Assembly: GCA_016192885.1 (NCBI GenBank)
Contig: JACPTH010000493.1
Span: forward strand, 1 to 6,636
Length of the DNA stretch: 6,636 nt
Direction of reading: 5' to 3'
Source of the DNA: a bacterium
GTDB lineage: Bacteria; Muiribacteriota; Ozemobacteria; Ozemobacterales; Ozemobacteraceae
Positions 1-5,968 of the stretch are shown piece after piece. The notes below the pieces were generated by a model, which was not told the origin of the DNA, made no database searches, and saw only the letters and a program-made list of their open reading frames with translations. Positions within the stretch are counted from its first letter, which is position 1. Every line of letters starts with the position of its first letter. Made by a program: the position numbers and the translations under genes.

Positions 1-285
1 CATTTTCCCCTATCCCCGCAAAAGCTTATGAAATGCCGGTCTTGGTGCGACCATGTATCTACCCTTCCGAAACCCAAGCTTAATAGCGAGGTTTTTTTGT
101 TATTTTCAAAGAAGAAATAGAGGCTTCATCGAGTGGATAAGGGCTGAGCAAAAGGATCGGGCACCGAAAAGCAAAGGTTTTTCGGATAGTTTGTGCTGAT
201 TATTCGGTTTATTGTTTGAATATTTTCGGAAAATGACTTTTATTTCCTCGGAATTTCTTATATCCTTATTTGAGGGAAGGATGGA
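1..285. other. Leader region upstream of the ATPase gene; no supported gene
   Basis: No convincing gene is seen here. A + strand frame is open from the window edge to a double in-frame stop (TAA TAG, 81-86). It could be the last 26 codons of an upstream gene, but the peptide is not recognisable. A seven-T run (92-98 region) follows a weak five-base AAACC/GGTTT pairing (70-74 with 90-94), so a poor terminator is possible. A short perfect hairpin lies at 164-185 (CCGAAAA, eight-base loop, TTTTCGG) but has no T-run after it. ATGACT (233-238) and TATATC (259-264) are loose -35/-10 look-alikes with 20-base spacing, too poor to call a promoter. The right end carries the ribosome binding site of the next gene. 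Confidence 0.4.
164..185. repeat. Small perfect stem-loop upstream of the ATPase gene
   Basis: The arms CCGAAAA (164-170) and TTTTCGG (179-185) are exact reverse complements around an eight-base loop. There is no downstream T-run, so it does not look like an intrinsic terminator. It sits about 100 bases ahead of the ATPase start and could be a leader structure, an operator or chance. A seven-base stem in AT-rich DNA is not strong evidence. Confidence 0.25.
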
Positions 286-1575
286 ATGATGTATTTCCAA
301 CGACACATTAAGAACCGAGTCCTCGAACTTCTGCAAGATTTCCGGATGGTGTATCTCACCGGTCCCCGACAATCGGGGAAAAGCACGCTTGCCAGGGCAA
401 TTGCCGAAGAACGAGGGATGGGATATTTCACGTTGGATGACGCGGCCCTCTTGGCAGCCGCCAGGAGCGATCCCCAGGGCCTTCTCGCATCGCTACGGAG
501 ACCCCTGGTCCTGGATGAATTCCAATTGGCCCCCGAGTTAATCAAGGCCATCAAGATGATTTCAGATAAAGCGGTGGAAAGGAAGGGAATATTTTTGCTG
601 ACCGGGTCAGCGGACATTTTTCGCTCGGCCAAAACCCAGGAATCCCTCCCTGGCCACCTTGCCCGAGTTGAACTTTTTCCCTTATCACGTGCCGAACGCT
701 GCGGAGACCACGTTAACGAGATTGACCGCCTTATGAGAGGCAAGGTTCCGGGTACCCCACTGCCCCAACTAAACAGGGTTTCCCTCGGGAATTCGCTCCT
801 CGAAGGGGGGTATCCCGAAGCGATTTCAAAATCGGAACGATCGCGGGGAGTCTGGTTTTCTTCTTATATTGAAGGTCGATTGCTGAAAGATTTTGAAACT
901 ATGCATCAGGTCAAGGGTGATTATTTCACCAAACTCTCCTCTCTCGTCCGGAGTCTGGCGGGTATGACGGGTAACCTCATAAAGTATGCGAAAATTGCCG
1001 ACGCTCTTTCACAGGATGATAAAACCGTAAAAAAATATTTGGAAATCCTCGAACGGATGTTCATCATTCAGCGCCTCACCCCTTATTTCCGCAATATCAG
1101 CAAGCGGCCCGTTGTTGGGATGCCGAAACTCCATTTCATCGATACCGGGCTGGCCTGTCACCTGCTGGGGTTGAAGCATGCTGAAACACTCCACATAGCG
1201 CCATTTTTCGGGGGCCTCATGGAAAATTTCGTTTTTTCAGAGCTATTGAAACATGCTGCCTGGTCTGCGGAGGAGGTAAGGTTCCATCATTTCCGCGATG
1301 TGGCCGGGCATGAAATCGACCTGGTCATCGAGCGGGATGACGGAAAAGTTGTGGGGGTGGAGGTGAAGGCTTCGATGACGGTAAAACATGAAGACTTTTC
1401 AGGCTTGGCACATTTTGCAAAATACGCGGGGGAAAACCTCCTTCACGGAATCCTGTATTATTCTGGTGATACAGTGCTACCTTTTCGGATCGAGGGGGCA
1501 ACCTTCCGGGCGGTGCCGATTGCTACTCTCATGGGAAGTATCCAAGGCACATCCACATCTACCCCGGAAGTGTGA
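286..1575 (+). CDS. AAA+ family ATP-binding protein with DUF4143 C-terminal domain
   Basis: This is a cytoplasmic predicted ATPase of the COG1373 type (AAA_14 plus DUF4143), 429 aa, close to the usual family length. A Walker A motif GPRQSGKS lies at residues 26-33, Walker B PLVLDEFQ at 73-80 (Asp77, Glu78) and a sensor-1-like LLTGSAD at 104-110. The C-terminal part shows DUF4143 hallmarks: FIDTGLA near 284-290, ENFVFSEL near 313-320, and a PD-(D/E)XK-like pattern (HEIDLVIE near 342-349, then VEVKAS at 358-363). The start at 286 is preceded by GAGGGAAGG (272-280) at five bases; an adjacent ATG at 289 is equally possible. The gene stands alone, about 230 bases from the next operon, with visibly higher G+C. 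The cellular role of the family is not settled; mobile or defence-related roles have been suggested. The domain assignment is secure, the function unknown. Confidence 0.9.
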   Translation: MMYFQRHIKNRVLELLQDFRMVYLTGPRQSGKSTLARAIAEERGMGYFTLDDAALLAAARSDPQGLLASLRRPLVLDEFQLAPELIKAIKMISDKAVERKGIFLLTGSADIFRSAKTQESLPGHLARVELFPLSRAERCGDHVNEIDRLMRGKVPGTPLPQLNRVSLGNSLLEGGYPEAISKSERSRGVWFSSYIEGRLLKDFETMHQVKGDYFTKLSSLVRSLAGMTGNLIKYAKIADALSQDDKTVKKYLEILERMFIIQRLTPYFRNISKRPVVGMPKLHFIDTGLACHLLGLKHAETLHIAPFFGGLMENFVFSELLKHAAWSAEEVRFHHFRDVAGHEIDLVIERDDGKVVGVEVKASMTVKHEDFSGLAHFAKYAGENLLHGILYYSGDTVLPFRIEGATFRAVPIATLMGSIQGTSTSTPEV

Positions 1576-1588
1576 AGCCGAAGGGGCA

Positions 1589-1645
1589 TTTGGTTTGGTG
1601 TCTCTCGATTTAACCATGCCCTGTAACTTCCACTCCAAAACCAAA
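1589..1645 (+). terminator. Possible weak transcription end structure after the ATPase gene
   Basis: TTTGGTTTGG (1589-1598) can pair with CCAAAACCAAA (1635-1645) with one bulged base, across a loop of about 36 bases. It begins 14 bases after the ATPase stop codon. No T-run follows, so this is not a standard intrinsic terminator. It is listed because it is the only inverted repeat directly behind the gene. Confidence 0.15.
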
Positions 1646-1716
1646 GATACGACAAAACTTTCTTTCCGTGATCCTGCAACCCGCATGTATGACTAGGTTT
1701 AAACCGATGGTTAAAT
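1608..1716. repeat. Inverted repeats upstream of the sigma-54 promoter, candidate activator sites
   Basis: ATTTAACCAT (1608-1617) and ATGGTTAAAT (1707-1716) are exact ten-base reverse complements separated by 89 bases. Next to the second copy lies a perfect ten-base palindrome, GGTTTAAACC (1696-1705), that shares the TTTAA(A)CC core. Relative to a transcription start near 1772 they fall at about -164 to -155 and -76 to -56, within the range where sigma-54 activator proteins commonly bind. Their role as an upstream activating sequence is inference from position and symmetry only. Confidence 0.4.
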
Positions 1717-1745
1717 GCTTTGCAAAAAGTTCCCGAACTAATTTG

Positions 1746-1760
1746 TGGCATGCTTTTTGC
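1746..1760 (+). promoter_or_regulatory. Sigma-54 (-24/-12) promoter for the envelope operon
   Basis: TGGCATG (1746-1752), four bases, then TTGC (1757-1760) matches the sigma-54 consensus TGGCAYG-N4-TTGC at every listed position. The invariant GG (1747-1748) and GC (1759-1760) are exactly ten bases apart. The base after TTGC is C where A or T is preferred, the only deviation. Transcription would start near 1772, about 34 bases ahead of the likely translation start of the glycosidase gene. The site is intergenic, on the correct strand and directly upstream of an operon, which makes a chance match less likely. Such promoters need an ATP-dependent enhancer-binding activator; none is encoded in the window. 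Confidence 0.75.
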
Positions 1761-1786
1761 CGATAATCCCTCTGAGTGTTACCCCA

Positions 1787-1796
1787 AAGAAGGGGG
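1787..1796 (+). promoter_or_regulatory. Strong Shine-Dalgarno that points to an ATT start at 1806
   Basis: The purine-rich AAGAAGGGGG is a strong ribosome binding site. It is nine bases from an ATT codon at 1806 but 33 bases from the first conventional start in frame (TTG at 1830) and further still from ATG at 1842. Four C bases at 1782-1785 can pair with the G run around a six- or seven-base loop, so the site could be partly masked by a small hairpin. Confidence 0.5.
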
Positions 1797-1829
1797 ATCT
1801 AAGCTATTAAAGAATCTCTAAAACAGTTT

Positions 1830-3353
1830 TTGTTGCTTTTAATGATCGGCCAAATATTTTTGGTCGGCCTCGCAATTAGAGACAACGATTTCCACGAAAT
1901 TGAAGAGAAACCAAATACCCCTTCTCACTTTCTCATGACTCCGCCCCCCTCAAAGCCCGAAAAAAAATCCCTTGAACCCCGCGCGGAAATTCTATCCAAA
2001 GGGGCTTTGATAGCTGATGAGGTAAAAATTATCGAGGTTTCCCTGAAGGATGCGGACCCATTTAGCAACGTGGAAATAATTCTCGAAAAACCTGTAAAAA
2101 TTACCACGATGAACCGAGCGGAAAAATTTCTTCGGATTCAAGTCGAACCTTCGCTATCCGATTTACCTCCGACAAAAAAAATAGAATTGGAAGGATTGTT
2201 CAACAAATTTTCGTTTTATCGCGGAAGGAAATACGCTGAAATTTTGTTCTATGGGAAAGGGCCTCTCGGAGAGCCCATTTTTTCCACTCTTGAAAATGGT
2301 TTTTCACGAATAAGTATCCCTTTCCGAAAGAAAGACATAGTTTTCCCTCTTTCATGCGAAGAAATAATTGAAGATGGTTTAAGGCTCTATCGCGACAGAG
2401 TCGCCACAAAAGCTGGGTGGTGTGATGTCTTTATTTTAAGAGCAAACCCTTCCCTTTCTTCTCTAAACATTTTTCCGGTTTTAGCAAACGAGGGGATCTG
2501 CCAAAAAGAAGTCCTTTCCTCGCTTGGGCGTCGATATCAAGCATTAGCAGGAGTCAACGGGGCATATTTTACCAGTCGCGGGGATCCAATCGGAACCCTC
2601 ATAATAAATAGGAGGCTTATTAGTTCTCCGATTTACAATCGGTCAGTTTTCGGACTCTCTTGTGAAAAGCAGCCCATTTTTGGGAACCCTAATTTTTCAG
2701 GTTCCCTTTCTTGCGGTATTTTCAAAATCGAAATTGACGGGGTAAATCAACCAAGGGGGGGGAACCAACTCATGATTTACACCCCGGAATTCGCCCGAAG
2801 CACTTTGACAACGGTTGATGGCATAGAATTAGTCGTTGTAAGGAACAGGGTAATCCGCATAGAACGCTATAACGCCTTAATTCCGCCCGACGGAATAGTA
2901 GTTTCCGCCGGTTCAGAAAAGGCCGCTACTCTAGCCAAGGTAAGATTAGGAGATCTTATAAGCCTTGATTACCATGTAAGCGAGCCTTGGGATCGAATTC
3001 AACACGCGGTTTGCGGGGGACCAAGACTAATTTGGGAAGGTAGAATCGACATCAACGGGCATGTCGAACATTTTGATAATTCCATTCGATTTGGACGCCA
3101 CCCAAGAACGGCATTAGCTCAAACCTTTAACGGCGATTTGCTTTTTTTGGTGGCGGACGGAAGGACGAAAAGAAGTTCAGGTATGCAACTAACCGAGTTG
3201 GCGGAATATTTAAAAAATCTTGGTGCGCGCTTTGCTATAAACATGGATGGCGGGGGATCTTCATCGATTTTTGTTCGCGGAAAAATTTTGAATCACCCTT
3301 CCGACGGAAAGGAAAGGCCAATTTCAAATGCAATTCTTATCTCAAAAAATTGA
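1830..3353 (+). CDS. Exported phosphodiester glycosidase family protein (NAGPA domain) with AMIN-like domain
   Basis: This is a predicted envelope enzyme of the family named after the mammalian N-acetylglucosamine-1-phosphodiester glycosidase (uncovering enzyme). Numbered from TTG 1830 (507 aa), the order is: hydrophobic segment at 1-16, Pro-rich linker near 25-50, an AMIN-like beta-rich region near 64-168, then the catalytic-type domain from about 200. Family marks include GVNGAYFTSRGDPIG (241-255), CGGPRLIWEG (395-404), GRHPRTALA (422-430), LVADGR (440-445) and INMDGGGSSSIF (470-481). The start is uncertain: an in-frame stop lies at 1800-1802, and the strong Shine-Dalgarno fits ATT at 1806. 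That start would add eight residues (read MKESLKQF) and supply the Lys-bearing n-region of a signal peptide or anchor; the protein would then have 515 aa. The bacterial substrate is unknown; a cell-surface glycan phosphodiester is plausible. It is the first gene of the operon behind the sigma-54 promoter. Confidence 0.88.
   Translation: MLLLMIGQIFLVGLAIRDNDFHEIEEKPNTPSHFLMTPPPSKPEKKSLEPRAEILSKGALIADEVKIIEVSLKDADPFSNVEIILEKPVKITTMNRAEKFLRIQVEPSLSDLPPTKKIELEGLFNKFSFYRGRKYAEILFYGKGPLGEPIFSTLENGFSRISIPFRKKDIVFPLSCEEIIEDGLRLYRDRVATKAGWCDVFILRANPSLSSLNIFPVLANEGICQKEVLSSLGRRYQALAGVNGAYFTSRGDPIGTLIINRRLISSPIYNRSVFGLSCEKQPIFGNPNFSGSLSCGIFKIEIDGVNQPRGGNQLMIYTPEFARSTLTTVDGIELVVVRNRVIRIERYNALIPPDGIVVSAGSEKAATLAKVRLGDLISLDYHVSEPWDRIQHAVCGGPRLIWEGRIDINGHVEHFDNSIRFGRHPRTALAQTFNGDLLFLVADGRTKRSSGMQLTELAEYLKNLGARFAINMDGGGSSSIFVRGKILNHPSDGKERPISNAILISKN
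2755..2762 (+). repeat. G8 mononucleotide tract inside the glycosidase gene
   Basis: Eight consecutive G bases lie in the codons for the Arg-Gly-Gly stretch at residues 309-311 of the glycosidase. Runs of this length are prone to slippage, and a gain or loss of one base would truncate the protein. As read here, the frame is intact. Confidence 0.6.
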
Positions 3354-5172
3354 AATCTTTTTCGCTGTCTTGTTGGTCCTTTTGCCATTTAAAGGGGAGT
3401 TAGCCATAGCCTATGAAGACATAATGCCAATAAAAGACATAAAGATTGGAATGAAGGGGATAGGGAAAACTGTAATCCATGGAAACGAAATCGAAACATT
3501 TAACATTGAGATAATGGGTATTTTGTCCAACAACAAAATAAATGACAACCTTCTGATAAACGGGAACTCAATCCTGGTAAAGGTTTCAGGAAAAGTCATC
3601 GAGGAAGCGGGAGGAATTGCGGCAGGGATGAGCGGAAGCCCAATTTACATAAATGGGAAACTCATCGGAGGATTAAGTTCCGGCTGGGTAATGACCGACC
3701 ATTCCGTAGGTTTGGTTACTCCAATTGAGGAAATGATGGAAATTTGGGATTATCCTTTATCAAAACTCAATCCCTATGAAGAAGAACCCATTCGCTGGGT
3801 AAGCGCTAATGGAATTCTCCTCAACCGGCAACAGGTTTTCCATGTTTGGGAAATTCAAGATTTCTCACAACTTTCAAAAATACCCGAACGTGACGTTGTC
3901 TTTTTTCACGCCGCAACCCCAGTTTTTCTTCAAGGACTTTCCGAAAAAGCCGCCGCTATTCTTGGTTCGAAACTCCGTTTAAAAAAAATCCAAACCGCTC
4001 CATCCTTTTCCAGCATTCTTAACCCGAATATGTCCTCTTCATCCCGTGGTACAACCCCCGTCGCGGTTGAACCCGGTTCCGCCATAGGGGTTCAATTGGC
4101 CCGCGGGGACATCAATGTAACTACCATAGGAACCTTGACATATAAAGAGGGGAAAAGGATTTTGGCTTTTGCCCATTCTTTTCTAAAACGCGGAAGAGTT
4201 TCCTTCTGCATGACCGGTGCACATATTTATCACTCTTTTTCAAGCGTCCAAATGCCCTTTAAAATAGGCGCACCCACGGAGTTGATTGGAACCATTACCC
4301 AAGACAGGGAAAAAGGTTTGGCCGGCGAACTCGGGGTTCAAGCCCCCATGGTTCCGGTACACATCGATATTACGGACAAAGACCTAAAGAAAACAAAGAG
4401 CCTTCATTTTCAAGTAGTTCGCGATTCCGAGGTATTTAAATCCGTAATTGAATCCACTTTGCTCCAGGGAATTGAGGGCGTGATTGACAGAACCGGACCC
4501 GGAACTGCCCTCATGGGAGTCGCGACAGAATTTTCAAACTTGAGCGGATTAAAATCCACTCTTAGGCGGGAAGACCTTTTTTATTCCAGTACAGACATCG
4601 TAGAGGTTTTAATCGACGAGATAACCGAACTTTATTCAAAAATCGGGGAAAACGAGTTTATGAGCGTCGTTCCAAACGAACTATTGCTAAAAATAGAAAT
4701 AGAGCAAAAACGGCGAACTCTGACTATCGAAAAGGTCGAAGTCAAAAATGCATCCATAACTCCGGGGGGAATTTTGGAGGTATGGGTAACCTTACGGCCG
4801 TTTCGGGAAAAGCCAATTGTACAAAAAGCGAAACTCGTTGTACCGCAGAATATTGGGCGAGAAGATTTAAAACTTACCGTATTCGGTGTAACCAGTCGGA
4901 GCGAGGGAGACGCCCACCAAAATTCCACGGAAGAAAAAACCTCAAAAAGCTTTCGAGATTTGAAACCCGAGGAACCCGGAAAAACCAGCCTCTCACAACT
5001 GGTTGGCGATTTAGCGGAAGGCCCGAAAAATTCGGATCTTTTGTTCCAGTTTTCCATCGAGGGCGACGAAGAGAAAAAGTTGAAAATAAATGGAAACGAC
5101 TTTGAAAAACAACCTACTTCGGGAGTGGTCATTGGAAATATTGAAACTACGATTACTTTAAGCGAGGAATGA
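3328..5172 (+). CDS. Exported SpoIVB-type peptidase S55 domain protein
   Basis: This 614-aa protein has an N-terminal signal peptide (hydrophobic core near residues 10-20, likely cleavage near AIA-YE at 28-29). The S55 signature GMSGSP lies at 100-105, with Ser102 the expected nucleophile, followed by YINGKLIGGL (107-116) and TPIEEM (131-136). A second conserved block spans about 247-340: EPGSAIGVQLARGD, then GTLTY (268-272), LAFAHSF (279-285, with His283) and IGTITQDREKGLAGELG (320-336). Residues about 465-505 look like a beta-rich domain; 520-580 is a charged linker. In SpoIVB, from memory, the His block precedes GMSGSP; here it follows. The Asp that lies 15 residues before the Ser in SpoIVB aligns with Ser87, so protease activity is uncertain. 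The ATG overlaps the previous gene by 26 bases and has a GGAAAGGAAAGG site (3306-3317) ten bases ahead, suggesting coupled translation. The family is clear, the target unknown. Confidence 0.88.
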   Translation: MQFLSQKIEIFFAVLLVLLPFKGELAIAYEDIMPIKDIKIGMKGIGKTVIHGNEIETFNIEIMGILSNNKINDNLLINGNSILVKVSGKVIEEAGGIAAGMSGSPIYINGKLIGGLSSGWVMTDHSVGLVTPIEEMMEIWDYPLSKLNPYEEEPIRWVSANGILLNRQQVFHVWEIQDFSQLSKIPERDVVFFHAATPVFLQGLSEKAAAILGSKLRLKKIQTAPSFSSILNPNMSSSSRGTTPVAVEPGSAIGVQLARGDINVTTIGTLTYKEGKRILAFAHSFLKRGRVSFCMTGAHIYHSFSSVQMPFKIGAPTELIGTITQDREKGLAGELGVQAPMVPVHIDITDKDLKKTKSLHFQVVRDSEVFKSVIESTLLQGIEGVIDRTGPGTALMGVATEFSNLSGLKSTLRREDLFYSSTDIVEVLIDEITELYSKIGENEFMSVVPNELLLKIEIEQKRRTLTIEKVEVKNASITPGGILEVWVTLRPFREKPIVQKAKLVVPQNIGREDLKLTVFGVTSRSEGDAHQNSTEEKTSKSFRDLKPEEPGKTSLSQLVGDLAEGPKNSDLLFQFSIEGDEEKKLKINGNDFEKQPTSGVVIGNIETTITLSEE

Positions 5173-5176
5173 CAAA

Positions 5177-5968
5177 ATGATTCTTGTCGATGCGGGGAAA
5201 ACTTTCTTGAATACGACCGGAAGTTTGGCCCTCCTTTTTTTCCAAACCATTTACTGGACTTTGCATAACCTCAAACACGGGAAATTTAACCTTAAGAATC
5301 TAATCGATCAAATGTCCCGAATAGGCGTGGACTCTCTTCCAATGGTTGCAATTACCGGGCTATCAACCGGAGCCGTTCTCGTGGTCCAAATCGGTTATCA
5401 GTTCACTCAATTGGGGGCCCAGCGTTATGTCGGCGGTGTCGTCAGCATGGCTATGGCCAGGGAGTTGGCCCCGATTCTTACCGCAATTGTTGTCGCGGGT
5501 CGCGTGGGTAGCGCTATTGCGGCCGAACTTGGAACCATGAAGATCACGGAACAAATTGATGCGCTTGAAACGATGGCTACAAATCCGGTGGATTATCTCG
5601 TAGTCCCGCGATTCCTAGCCTGTACTTTCATGCTTTTCATTTTGACTATTTTTACGAATGTGGTTGGAATGCTTGGAGGGTCGGTTGTAGCTATTTACCA
5701 AATAGGCATGACCCTTGTCACTTTTAAGGACTCCATTCTGCAAAATCTTAAAGTCTATGACATTATGGGCGGACTTTTCAAGGGAATGGTTTTCGGGGCG
5801 ATTATTGGATTGGTGGGTTGTTACAAGGGCTTTACAACCGAGGGGGGGGCCGAGGGAGTAGGAAAAAGCACAACGGGCGCGGTAGTCCTTACAATCATAC
5901 TAATCTTGGCGGTCAACTACTTTCTTACGGTTGGAATAAACAATTTCAACATGGCTTATATGCAATGA
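5177..5968 (+). CDS. mlaE: MlaE-family ABC transporter permease
   Basis: This is the inner-membrane permease of a Mla-type ABC transporter, which moves phospholipids between the inner membrane and the periplasmic MlaD ring. It has 263 aa, the usual family length. The family signature runs from RELAPILTAIVVAGRVGSA (95-113) through AAELGTMKITEQIDALETM (115-133). A second conserved stretch, GCYKGFTTEGGAEGVGKSTT, lies at 214-233. Hydrophobic segments lie near 10-29, 54-76, 96-117, 142-174, 198-215 and 234-253, in line with an amphipathic N-terminus plus five membrane helices. The start codon is four bases after the stop of the S55 gene, and GAGG (5164-5167) sits nine bases ahead of it. MlaF follows with an ATGA overlap. 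A G8 run at 5842-5849 falls inside the conserved GG of TTEGGAEG. Confidence 0.95.
   Translation: MILVDAGKTFLNTTGSLALLFFQTIYWTLHNLKHGKFNLKNLIDQMSRIGVDSLPMVAITGLSTGAVLVVQIGYQFTQLGAQRYVGGVVSMAMARELAPILTAIVVAGRVGSAIAAELGTMKITEQIDALETMATNPVDYLVVPRFLACTFMLFILTIFTNVVGMLGGSVVAIYQIGMTLVTFKDSILQNLKVYDIMGGLFKGMVFGAIIGLVGCYKGFTTEGGAEGVGKSTTGAVVLTIILILAVNYFLTVGINNFNMAYMQ
5842..5849 (+). repeat. G8 mononucleotide tract inside mlaE
   Basis: Eight consecutive G bases encode part of the conserved TTEGGAEG motif near the end of MlaE. A one-base slip would remove the last membrane helix and break the translational link to mlaF. The frame is intact in this sequence. Confidence 0.6.

Noticed and set aside
3..83. 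Possible C-terminus of an upstream gene ending in a double stop
   Set aside because: Only 26 codons are visible, there are no recognisable motifs, and another frame is also open to position 120, so coding cannot be supported.
233..264. Sigma-70-like promoter ahead of the ATPase gene (ATGACT and TATATC)
   Set aside because: Each hexamer matches only four of six bases and the spacing of 20 is too long.
106..372. 88-codon open frame on the - strand
   Set aside because: It overlaps the start of the ATPase gene, has no recognisable domain and no clear ribosome binding site.
1406..1418. TGGCACA...TTGC resembling another sigma-54 promoter
   Set aside because: GG and GC are only eight bases apart instead of ten, and the site lies inside the ATPase gene.
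1388..1696. 102-codon + strand frame overlapping the ATPase end and running into the intergenic region
   Set aside because: Most of it is an out-of-frame shadow of the ATPase gene; the remaining peptide has no family features and ends just before the promoter region.
4632..5132. 166-codon - strand open frame opposite the S55 gene
   Set aside because: It is fully antisense to a well-supported gene, and its Ser/Phe-rich composition is what reverse-strand reading of such codons gives.
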